This document shows, one piece after another, positions 1-7,276 of a stretch of 8,628 nucleotides of DNA. Numbering within the stretch: position 1 is the first letter of the stretch; every line of letters starts with the position of its first letter. Under the pieces are notes generated by a model. It did no database searches, had not been told where the DNA came from, and saw nothing but the letters and a program-made list of their open reading frames with translations. Source of the stretch: CALARM01 sp964431735 (lineage in GTDB: Bacteria > Vulcanimicrobiota > SpSt-956 > JAKJGF01); contig CAYSLJ010000229.1 in the NCBI GenBank assembly GCA_964431735.1, positions 1 through 8,628 of the forward strand, in the 5' to 3' direction. Position numbers and translations under genes: made by a program.

Positions 1-131
1 GGAAGAGCCTCACACACCGGAAGGTATTTGATGACTTTTCGGATAGGCTCTAATTCCGGCTGGCTGCTAGCAGAATGTGTTATAATGTACAGGAATTATG
101 AAATGTTGAAAACTTTTCATTAAAAGCCGGC

Positions 132-150
132 TATAATATATAATATATAG
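132..150 (+). promoter_or_regulatory. Tandem TATAAT boxes, candidate promoter of the A2M gene
   Basis: The tract TATAATATATAATATATAG holds two perfect -10 hexamers, at 132-137 and 139-144, spaced as a 7-bp tandem repeat. No good -35 box is present at 16-18 bp. TTGAAA at 106-111 lies 20 bp from the first hexamer, and TTCATT at 116-121 lies 17 bp from the second. If used, transcription would begin around 145-155, so the palindromic repeat element that follows would form the 5' leader of the A2M transcript. Another TATAAT lies at 81-86. Promoter function is inferred from the hexamers and position only. Confidence 0.35.
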
Positions 151-154
151 TGTA

Positions 155-271
155 TTTCATAACTTGAGTAGTCGTGATGCGTAACGCGTAACGCTTGACG
201 GGTTTAATCCCTGCGCATCACGCATTACGCATTACGCATTACGAGATCATTATGTACGGATAGTTATGAAA
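155..271. repeat. 117-bp imperfect palindrome built from 7-bp units
   Basis: The outer arms TTTCATAACT (155-164) and AGTTATGAAA (262-271) are perfect inverted copies. Inside, three 7-bp units on the left (GTGATGC, GTAACGC, GTAACGC; 174-194) face four complementary-type units on the right (GCATCAC, then GCATTAC three times; 215-242). The units pair as a hairpin with one or two mismatches or wobbles each. The apex is GGG (200-202), a TTTAAT loop, and CCC (209-211). A nested perfect inverted repeat, ATAGTTA/TAACTAT with a 6-nt loop, sits at 260-279. It encodes nothing obvious. It could be a MITE- or REP-like dispersed element, or a structured leader RNA of the downstream gene. There are no spacers, so it is not a CRISPR array. 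Confidence 0.7.
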
Positions 272-290
272 CTAACTATTATGAAATTAC

Positions 291-304
291 GCGTCACGCG
301 TCAC
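291..304. repeat. Second 7-bp-unit tract, GCGTCAC twice
   Basis: Two exact GCGTCAC units follow TTATGAAATTAC (280-290 region), itself a near copy of TTATGAAAC at 265-272. The units belong to the same degenerate family, GC-R-T-Y-AC, as those inside the palindrome at 155-271. The tract ends only 6 bp before the ribosome-binding site of the A2M gene, so it must lie in that gene's leader if transcription starts upstream. Confidence 0.6.
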
Positions 305-310
305 GATTTT

Positions 311-319
311 AAAGGAGGA
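311..319 (+). promoter_or_regulatory. Ribosome-binding site of the A2M gene
   Basis: AAAGGAGGA is a near-perfect Shine-Dalgarno sequence. Its GGAGG core ends 9 nt before the ATG at 328. It fixes that ATG as the start, consistent with the signal peptide beginning at once. Confidence 0.85.
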
Positions 320-327
320 CTGTTCTT

Positions 328-3300
328 ATGAGAAAAGTATTTTGTCTGTTCTTTATCATTCTGATAGCAGGTTTTCTCTTTACCGCAGGACTTGCGGAAG
401 ATAAAGAAACTTATTACATGGGTCATTATTTTACTTCCAATCTTCATTATCCGGGAGAAAAAATTCCTCTCAGTCTGAGCCTCTATTCTTATAATCTCAG
501 GAAAAAAGGAAATTTCAATGACGATGTAAATATAAAAATCTATAAAATTCCTGCAGATTTATCTTCTGATAAATGCGATGATTTTATCGCTAAAGAAAAA
601 CCTTTAGAAGAACTGGACGAAACGGTTACTATGGAAAATTATTCTTCGAGTTACTGGAGTTGTTACCATAGTCTTGAACTTCCACCTCTTTCTTCAGGAA
701 ATTATTATATAATCTGTTCCACAGATAACGCAAAATCTTCAGGCTCTTTTCGCGTAAGTCAGATTGCCATGTCTGCAAAATCTTCAAAAGAATTTATTTT
801 ATTGTTTGTCCAGGATCATAAAACAGGTAATCTTCTGGAAAATGTGGATATAAGCGTTTATCTTACAGGAGAGACAAAAAAAATAAAAACAGATAAAGAA
901 GGAAGGGCCATATTATATTACAGGGATTTAAAAGCTTCTCCCGATAATATAAAGATAATTGCCTTTAAAGGAGATGATACTGCGGAAATAAATATTTCCT
1001 CTTTTACCGTGGCGAAAACCTTTAAAGGTTATATATATACGGACAGACCTGTTTACAGACCGGCACAGAAGGTAAATTTTAAAGGGATTCTCAGAATGGA
1101 AACAGGTTCTTCTCTTGATTTTATAAGAGATGAAGTCAAAATTTCCATCTATGATCCTCAGAGTTCCGAAGTATATAAAAATACTCTGAAGACAGATGAT
1201 TTTGGTTCCCTATCAGATAATTTTACCCTTAAAGAAGAACCTGCGCTGGGTAATTATTCAGTAACATGTCTTCATCCTTCAGGCCAGAAAGCATACGGCA
1301 CTTTTCAGGTACAGGAATACCGGAAACCGGAATTTGAGATAAATATAAAACCTGACAAAAAACATTATATTCAGGGAGAAAAACTGACATTTAATATGGA
1401 TGTGAAATATTATTTCGGTTCCCCTGTTCCCGATACGGATTATACCTATGAAATATACAGAAGTTATTATTATCCTTATTTCTGGAATTACTGGTGGGAA
1501 GAAGATATTCTGCCTTACTACAATAATTATTCAGGGGAATTTATATCTTCGGGAAAAGGTAAAACTGATAAAAACGGTAAAGCCACTTTTATCTGTGATG
1601 CAGCAAAGGCGGACTATGATGCAAATTATACTGTTACTGTGAGAATGACGGATGAAAGCCGCAGAGAAGTTACAGGTTCTGCGGGGGCACTTGTAACGGC
1701 AGGTGCATATTACATTACCGTTACACCTGAGAAATATTTTTATGAACCGGGCGATAAAGCTCATGTGAAGGTTGCGACAAAAGATTATGACGGAAAACCT
1801 GTCAGTTCCGATATTACTTTAAATCTGAAATATGAATTTTATAATGAGAAACTTGAAAAATGGGAGTGGAAAGACCTTGACAGTGTAAAACTGAAAACAG
1901 ATGATACAGGCATAGTTTACTATGACTTCCTCCCCGATAAAGACGGATATTATCAGCTTGAATGTAACGGCCTGGATGTTTATAAGAATGAAATAAAATC
2001 TACCGGCAATATCTACTGTTACGGAGGAGGATATTACAACTGGTACAGATTTACGAATATAGAAATAATTCCTGATAAAAATATGTATGATACAGGAGAT
2101 AAAGGGAAATTCTTTCTCGTATGTCCTTTCCCCGTAAAAGCCCTTGTCTCAGTCGAAGGAGAAGAGATTTTCAGCCAGAAAATAGTTGATTTCTCTAATA
2201 AAACTGCATCACTTGATGTGGATATAACGAAGAAACATACGCCGAATTTTTATGTTACCGTAAGTTTCTTCTATGAAGGAAATTTTTATTATCAGACAAA
2301 AAAGATCATATGCCCCTCAAAGGATAAATTCCTGAATGTATCGATTGAATCTGATAAAGAGAAATACCGCCCCAGGGATACGGCAAAATTTATTCTGAAA
2401 ACTACCGATCAGAATAACAGGCCTGTATCGAGTCAGATTACTATGGGGATAGCAGATGAGTCCGTCTATGCAGTTGTAAATGATAATACTCCGAATATAC
2501 AGAAATTTTTCTACGGTTTGAGGAAAAATCAGGTTGTTACATGCAATTCAAACGGAAATATCTACGGGAGAGACTCTTATTACGGTGACTATGACGGTTT
2601 GTATGATATGTCTATGCCTCCTCCGTGCCCTCCCTGTGTTAAAATGGAACTGGGCGATACTCCAAAGCAATCTGCAGGTAAAACTCAGGTCCAGCCCGAT
2701 TTTACCCGTTCCTTTTTCCCTGATACGGCCTACTTCAATCCGAATATAATAACAGACGAAAAAGGAATTGCAGAAGTGCCTGTGTCCATGCCCGATACTC
2801 TTACAACCTGGAGAGCCACGGCCAGAGCAGTGAGTAAAGATACGAAAGTCGGCGAAAACACTAAAAAAGTCACAGTCACTAAAAATCTGCTTGCAAGACT
2901 CATTACAACAAGGTTTTACACGGAGAGAGATGAAGCTGTAATAACAGGTGTGATACACAATTATCTTAAGAGTGAAAAATCGGTTACGGCACAGCTTGAA
3001 ATTGACGGCGGAATGGAACTTTTAGATAAAAAAGAATTTGAGATAAACATTCCGGCAGACGGTTCGAAATCCGTTGACTGGAAGATAAAAGTAAAGAGGG
3101 CAGGAGATGTTAAAATAAAACTCACCGCCCTTACTGATGAAGAGTCCGATGCGGTGGAGCTTACGGTTCCCGTTCTTCCTCACGGAACGGAAAAGTATGT
3201 TGCCGCAGGAGGAGTCACAAAAGATGGGGCGGAAGAAATTCTTACTCTTCCGAAAGATGCGGAAAAAGGCTCTGCAAAATGTATAATAACCCTTGACCCG

Positions 3301-4785
3301 TCTCTTGCTTCTACGGTGCTTTCTTCTCTTGATTATCTTGTAGGCTATCCTTACGGATGTGTGGAACAGACCATGAGCAGATTTCTTCCCAATGTGATAG
3401 TCACAAAAACCCTGGGAGAACTTGATATATACAATGAAAAAATGAATAAAGAACTGCCCGATATGGTAAAGAAAGGTTTTGAGAGGCTTTACAATTTTCA
3501 CCACAGTGACGGCGGCTGGGGATGGTGGGAAAACGATGAGAGCCACCCATATATGACAGCCTATGTCGTCTATGGTTTTACCCTTGCGAAAAAAGCAGGG
3601 TATTCTGTTGATGAAAGCAAGTTGAAAGCCGGAATTTCATGGCTCAGAGAGCATTATAAAAAAGAAGAGAATCTAAATACAAGAGCCTATATGGCTTTTG
3701 CTATGACAGAAGCGGGTGAGGACTGTAAAGATTTGCTTGAAGAGCTTTATGGAAAACGTGAAAAACTGGACAGTTACGGGAAAGCTGTTCTTGCCATTTC
3801 CCTTTCTAAAAGCGGATTGAAAACAGAAGCAATGGAAGTCGTTAATTTGCTTGAAAAAAGTGCCGACATTTCCGGCACGACCGCCTGCTGGTCAGGAATG
3901 ACGGGCAGCCACGGATGGACGGATAATTCAGTTGAAACTACGTCTTATTGTCTCACTGCCCTCCTCAATATAAAACCTGATAGTGAACTTTTGTCTAAGG
4001 TTGTGAGATATCTTTCAACAAGCAGAAACGGTTCTTACTGGTATTCCACAAAAGATACTGCAGCGGCTGTCATGGCTCTTACAGGATATATAAAGAATAC
4101 TAAAGAGATGAACCCTGATTTTACTGCTACCGTATATCTTAACGGTACAAAGATGGATACTGTTAAATTCACGAAAGAAGATGTCGGAAAAGAAGGACAT
4201 AAAATAGAGATACCTTTTGACCGGGGCCTTCTTGACGGAGAAAATAAGATTCGTTTTGAAATGACAGGTAAAGGGCTGCTTTATTATGCGGCATATATGA
4301 AATACTATACGGAAGAAGAGAATGTAAAATCCCTTAATTCAGGCTTTAAGATTACAAGAACATATTATCTCTTAAAGGCAGGGGTAAAAGATCCTGATAA
4401 AGAGAAGATAAAACTCGGCAGTAACGGTAACATAGAAGTAAAAAGCCAGGATATAATTCTTGTAGAGCTTGATATAACAGGAGCTTCCAACTATGAATAT
4501 ATAATGATAGAAGACCCGAAGCCTGCAGGGTGTGAGTATGATGAAAAGCAGAGAGAGAATTATACAGACTGGAATTACTGGTATGCCCATAAGGAATTGA
4601 GAGATGAGAAGATTGCCTATTTCTGCACATATTACAGTGCAGGAACAAGAAAGGTAAGTTACAGATTAAGGGCAGAGACGCCGGGGATATTCCATGTAAT
4701 GCCTGCCAGGGCGTCTGCTATGTACAGTCCTGAAATAGGCGGTAACAGTGATGAAGTGATAATGAAGATTACATATAATAAATAA
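328..4785 (+). CDS. Secreted thioester-containing bacterial alpha-2-macroglobulin
   Basis: Predicted protease trap of 1485 residues, the usual size for bacterial A2Ms (YfaS type). Residues 1-23 look like a type I signal peptide: Arg-Lys, a long hydrophobic core, then Gly-Leu-Ala before Glu24. There is no lipobox cysteine, so it appears soluble in the periplasm or exported. Macroglobulin (MG) domains start with recurrent 'Tyr-x-x-Gly-(Asp/Glu)' turns near residues 41, 347, 472 and 587, with variants at 243 (TDRPVYRP, 238-245) and 680. MGIADESVYAV (706-716) and the FFPDTAYF...TTWRATA segment from 796 are classic A2M signatures. A probable bait segment lies at about 745-795 and includes CPPC (767-770). 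The thioester motif GCVEQ (1010-1014) is intact, followed by the alpha-helical thioester domain with GGWGWW (1062-1067) and DTAAAVMAL (1243-1251). A receptor-binding-like beta domain closes the C-terminus. It is monocistronic, with a strong terminator downstream. No pbpC partner is in view. The family call is firm; the target proteases are unknown. Confidence 0.95.
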   Translation: MRKVFCLFFIILIAGFLFTAGLAEDKETYYMGHYFTSNLHYPGEKIPLSLSLYSYNLRKKGNFNDDVNIKIYKIPADLSSDKCDDFIAKEKPLEELDETVTMENYSSSYWSCYHSLELPPLSSGNYYIICSTDNAKSSGSFRVSQIAMSAKSSKEFILLFVQDHKTGNLLENVDISVYLTGETKKIKTDKEGRAILYYRDLKASPDNIKIIAFKGDDTAEINISSFTVAKTFKGYIYTDRPVYRPAQKVNFKGILRMETGSSLDFIRDEVKISIYDPQSSEVYKNTLKTDDFGSLSDNFTLKEEPALGNYSVTCLHPSGQKAYGTFQVQEYRKPEFEINIKPDKKHYIQGEKLTFNMDVKYYFGSPVPDTDYTYEIYRSYYYPYFWNYWWEEDILPYYNNYSGEFISSGKGKTDKNGKATFICDAAKADYDANYTVTVRMTDESRREVTGSAGALVTAGAYYITVTPEKYFYEPGDKAHVKVATKDYDGKPVSSDITLNLKYEFYNEKLEKWEWKDLDSVKLKTDDTGIVYYDFLPDKDGYYQLECNGLDVYKNEIKSTGNIYCYGGGYYNWYRFTNIEIIPDKNMYDTGDKGKFFLVCPFPVKALVSVEGEEIFSQKIVDFSNKTASLDVDITKKHTPNFYVTVSFFYEGNFYYQTKKIICPSKDKFLNVSIESDKEKYRPRDTAKFILKTTDQNNRPVSSQITMGIADESVYAVVNDNTPNIQKFFYGLRKNQVVTCNSNGNIYGRDSYYGDYDGLYDMSMPPPCPPCVKMELGDTPKQSAGKTQVQPDFTRSFFPDTAYFNPNIITDEKGIAEVPVSMPDTLTTWRATARAVSKDTKVGENTKKVTVTKNLLARLITTRFYTERDEAVITGVIHNYLKSEKSVTAQLEIDGGMELLDKKEFEINIPADGSKSVDWKIKVKRAGDVKIKLTALTDEESDAVELTVPVLPHGTEKYVAAGGVTKDGAEEILTLPKDAEKGSAKCIITLDPSLASTVLSSLDYLVGYPYGCVEQTMSRFLPNVIVTKTLGELDIYNEKMNKELPDMVKKGFERLYNFHHSDGGWGWWENDESHPYMTAYVVYGFTLAKKAGYSVDESKLKAGISWLREHYKKEENLNTRAYMAFAMTEAGEDCKDLLEELYGKREKLDSYGKAVLAISLSKSGLKTEAMEVVNLLEKSADISGTTACWSGMTGSHGWTDNSVETTSYCLTALLNIKPDSELLSKVVRYLSTSRNGSYWYSTKDTAAAVMALTGYIKNTKEMNPDFTATVYLNGTKMDTVKFTKEDVGKEGHKIEIPFDRGLLDGENKIRFEMTGKGLLYYAAYMKYYTEEENVKSLNSGFKITRTYYLLKAGVKDPDKEKIKLGSNGNIEVKSQDIILVELDITGASNYEYIMIEDPKPAGCEYDEKQRENYTDWNYWYAHKELRDEKIAYFCTYYSAGTRKVSYRLRAETPGIFHVMPARASAMYSPEIGGNSDEVIMKITYNK

Positions 4786-4794
4786 TCAATTGTG

Positions 4795-4850
4795 CACCTC
4801 CGGCATATCTGATAAAATATAAATAAGGACTATGCCGGAGGTGTTTTATT
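4795..4850 (+). terminator. Rho-independent terminator between convergent genes
   Basis: Perfect 13-bp arms, CACCTCCGGCATA (4795-4807) and TATGCCGGAGGTG (4831-4843), enclose a 23-nt AT-rich loop and are followed by TTTTATT. It starts 9 bp after the A2M stop codon. The right arm also encodes the last residues (Thr-Pro-Pro-Ala) and stop of the convergent membrane-protein gene. The same hairpin could therefore act on the minus strand, but there it is followed by CACAATTGATTATTTATTA, a poorer U tract. Plus-strand termination is the better-supported use. Confidence 0.85.
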
Positions 4851-5429
4851 GAGTGCAGATCCATTGAAGAAGATTTTAGAATTTATCAGTCTCCACCCTG
4901 CCAGTCCGAAGGCTATGCCCCATAAGGAATAAACCAGCAGCAGAAGTATAAAAGGCAGCATTATGAGTTCCTGATTTATATGAATATAAGTTGAAAATTT
5001 ACGTATAAATTCAATAAGTGCCGTAAATGCTTTACTCCCTCCCATAACCCAGACCAGTCCGAATTTATATAAAACAATCAGTAAATTCACCGAAATTGAA
5101 GCTATAAGATTACCGGTTAAATTAAATCCTGTTATAAATAATATACCTTCTATTATAAGAGCTTCCAGGAATATAAACAGTGCGGCATTTATATTGTATC
5201 CCAGAAGCAGTTTTATAAAAGCCGTAATAAATCCTATAATGAGAATAATTCCTTTTTTGTCGATTGATTTTCTGGCACACATATAAATACATATATTCAT
5301 TCCTACCATGACATTACCTGTAAAGAAAAAATGAAGGGCATGGAGATAATTGCCCAGCGTAATTTCAAGGGCTCCGTTAAGACCTGCCAGAACTCCTGTC
5401 AATGCTATTTCTCTGCTGGTAAATTTCAT
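4830..5429 (-). CDS. Six-helix membrane protein, weakly ECF S-component-like
   Basis: The 199-residue protein is very hydrophobic, with about six predicted membrane segments near residues 7-25, 34-53, 60-78, 81-101, 105-130 and 154-179. It has short loops and a polar C-terminal tail. It has no cleavable signal peptide. Length, helix number and the small-residue-rich first helix (IALTGVLAGLNGALE, 8-22) resemble substrate-binding S components of energy-coupling-factor vitamin transporters, but I see no diagnostic motif, so this is only a suggestion. An uncharacterised integral membrane protein is the safe label. The ATG lies 3 bp after the stop codon of the phosphoesterase gene, and an AGGTG within that gene's last codons gives a modest ribosome site at 6 nt spacing, so translation is probably coupled. 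No transporter ATPase or EcfT gene is in the window. The gene's end overlaps the terminator stem. Confidence 0.85.
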   Translation of the reverse strand: MKFTSREIALTGVLAGLNGALEITLGNYLHALHFFFTGNVMVGMNICIYMCARKSIDKKGIILIIGFITAFIKLLLGYNINAALFIFLEALIIEGILFITGFNLTGNLIASISVNLLIVLYKFGLVWVMGGSKAFTALIEFIRKFSTYIHINQELIMLPFILLLLVYSLWGIAFGLAGWRLINSKIFFNGSALNKTPPA

Positions 5430-5432
5430 GGT

Positions 5433-7082
5433 TTACACCTGTTTTATTCTTTCTTTATCTATAGCTTCAAGGGGGCCAGTGTTTTTTATATAATCTGCAA
5501 CTAAAAGCCTCACCGGTGGACCGTCTTTAACTTCATTTTCATTCCGCTCCGCAAAAATCTGGTTCCAGTTGCCAGTACTGTAAGTGGTAGTAAATCTGTA
5601 ACTCCTGTCTGAATCTAAAGGCTGCCCTCCCACAGTGATTTCCGTTACCCTGCTTCCTTCAGGATTTGTCGGATTATAGGACATTTCAATACCGGAAACC
5701 TGATATAACCCTTCATTTTTCTTTTCTCCGAGTAATTTATTCACTCCATCTTCAAGCAGCTTTTTTATATCATGTCCTTTTACGTCCCATGTCTCAACCC
5801 TTGCCTCCGTATCTTTACCCATCCACGGTGCAGTATTCACCAGATCTCTCATGGTAATGTCACCTTTGGGAAGTATATTTGAACCGGTATTTTTACCTCT
5901 CTGTGCGAAAAATTTGCTGTCAATTATTGCTATGTCGGCTCCTGTTTCTTTTCTCATGGCATCGGTAATAAGATTTCCGAGAGACGAATCTACGGGAGTT
6001 TTTATTTCATGGGTAAAATCAATTTTAGAATTATTTAATTTTTCACCGAGAACATTGTTTTTTTCTCTGATATAATCGTCTTTAATTTCTTTTATGTCTC
6101 CGTCAACAGGATTTTCTCTGTCTACCGGTACAAGTTTATGGTCTATATTAACTATTTTCTTAGAGCTTTTATCTACAGTCAGTGTCAAATCGCCAAGATA
6201 TAAGGGAGCAGTTGTGACATCGTCATGGCCGATGATGCCGGCATGAACTATTCTGGTGTGATTGACTTCCACTTTATCGAATGTAGGTGTATGAGTATGT
6301 CCGCCTATGATAAGATCTATTCCTGAAACTTTTCCTGCAAGGTCTTTATCTGATACCGTATCATGATGATATTCCGTAGAAGTGTCAAGGCCAAGATGGG
6401 AAAGAACGACTATATTATCTACTCCTTTTGATTTAACTTCTTCCACCGATTTCTTTACTGCTTCAACAGGATCGGTAATATCTAAATCCTTAACAAGACT
6501 GGGATCTACCTTCTGAAATCTTTTCTGTTCCGTTCTCACCCCGATAAAGGCAATTTTAACACCTTCCACATCAGCTATTATATAGGGGCTCATTCCTTTA
6601 GTATTGGCCGATATATAGGGGAAGTCCGACTCTGTTATAAGCTGTTTTGCTCCTTTTACACCTTCGTTATCGTAAAAGTGATTACCTGTAGTTGCAATAT
6701 CACAGTCTCTTCTGTTCATTAAATCCACTTCTTCACGGCCTCCGAAAAGAACTGAAGAGAATGTATGGTCCTGCCAGGCATCTCCGGCATCAACCCAGAA
6801 ATCATCGGGTTTTATTAAATTGGCCACTGAAGGCATGTTACCGTGAACGTCATTTGTATGTTTTATATTCAGAATAATTTCGTTATCTGTTTTATGACCC
6901 ATAATTTTTTTCTCTATAACTTTACCATTTATATGAAGAGTTATATCGAGAGGTTCATCTTTAGAAGGAGAAGATATGGTAACAGTGTCTTTATCATTAA
7001 AAATTGAGTCGTTTTCATCATTTCTTTTAATTCCTTTTAATATGTTGTTCTGTCTCCCGTAATCTACTTTCCCTATATTCAT
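5433..7082 (-). CDS. 5'-nucleotidase/UDP-sugar hydrolase family metallophosphoesterase
   Basis: The 549-residue protein has the two-domain UshA-like architecture. The dinuclear metal site is complete by comparison with UshA: HTNDVHGN (75-82; Asp78, His80), DAGD (98-101; Asp101), GNHFYD (133-138; Asn134), SHLGLD (228-233; His229) and GGHTHTP (260-266; His262, His264). The catalytic His135/Asp138 pair is kept, although the usual GNHEFD reads GNHFYD. The C-terminal domain (about 360-515) begins with SSLGNLITDAM (366-376). Its usual NGGxxR nucleoside-site motif is replaced by IIDSKFFAQR (386-395), so the substrate may not be an ordinary nucleotide. Family members are normally exported, yet residues 1-72 are polar and show no signal peptide or lipobox. 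The ATG is supported by AAAGGAG 7 nt upstream (minus strand, 7090-7096). It is the first gene of an operon with the membrane protein. The family is secure; substrate and location are not. Confidence 0.92.
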   Translation of the reverse strand: MNIGKVDYGRQNNILKGIKRNDENDSIFNDKDTVTISSPSKDEPLDITLHINGKVIEKKIMGHKTDNEIILNIKHTNDVHGNMPSVANLIKPDDFWVDAGDAWQDHTFSSVLFGGREEVDLMNRRDCDIATTGNHFYDNEGVKGAKQLITESDFPYISANTKGMSPYIIADVEGVKIAFIGVRTEQKRFQKVDPSLVKDLDITDPVEAVKKSVEEVKSKGVDNIVVLSHLGLDTSTEYHHDTVSDKDLAGKVSGIDLIIGGHTHTPTFDKVEVNHTRIVHAGIIGHDDVTTAPLYLGDLTLTVDKSSKKIVNIDHKLVPVDRENPVDGDIKEIKDDYIREKNNVLGEKLNNSKIDFTHEIKTPVDSSLGNLITDAMRKETGADIAIIDSKFFAQRGKNTGSNILPKGDITMRDLVNTAPWMGKDTEARVETWDVKGHDIKKLLEDGVNKLLGEKKNEGLYQVSGIEMSYNPTNPEGSRVTEITVGGQPLDSDRSYRFTTTYSTGNWNQIFAERNENEVKDGPPVRLLVADYIKNTGPLEAIDKERIKQV

Positions 7083-7117
7083 AAATCTTCTCCTTTAGAG
7101 TTATCATAATCCATCTT

Positions 7118-7141
7118 CGTTATATTAACAAAAATATAACG
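7118..7141. promoter_or_regulatory. Perfect inverted repeat, candidate operator of the phosphoesterase operon
   Basis: Arms CGTTATATT (7118-7126) and AATATAACG (7133-7141) are perfect 9-bp inverted copies around AACAAA. The site lies 36-59 bp upstream of the phosphoesterase ATG. On the minus strand, TTGAAT (7157-7162) and TATATT (7133-7138) form a weak -35/-10 pair spaced 18 bp, with the -10 inside the palindrome. A dimeric repressor site or a 5' leader hairpin are both possible. No T run follows it on the minus strand in a terminator-like way. Confidence 0.4.
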
Positions 7142-7276
7142 ATAAATCAATGGAGAATTCAATTTAATAATAAAAAATTGATAATATAAAAAATGAAAAA
7201 ATTATCGGTGCCGGTAATGATATGGAAAAACGTTACAATTTATTTACAAATTAAAAACAGTTTCTTAATAATTCAG

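Noticed and set aside
64..73. Short perfect palindrome CTGCTAGCAG, and AGCCGGCT at 125-132
   Set aside because: Too short to assign a role, and not placed at a clear promoter position.
1..123. Possible tail of an upstream gene on the plus strand
   Set aside because: All three frames are open from the edge (stops at 29-31, 51-53 and 121-123). The frame ending at 51-53 reads most naturally, but too few codons are visible to choose.
174..304. Heptad tracts as a CRISPR array
   Set aside because: Units are only 7 bp, mostly contiguous and without unique spacers, and no cas gene is near.
2548..3546. Long open frames antisense to the A2M gene (2548-2958 and 3022-3546)
   Set aside because: They lack ribosome sites, have unnatural compositions rich in Arg, Phe, Cys and His, and lie opposite highly conserved A2M codons.
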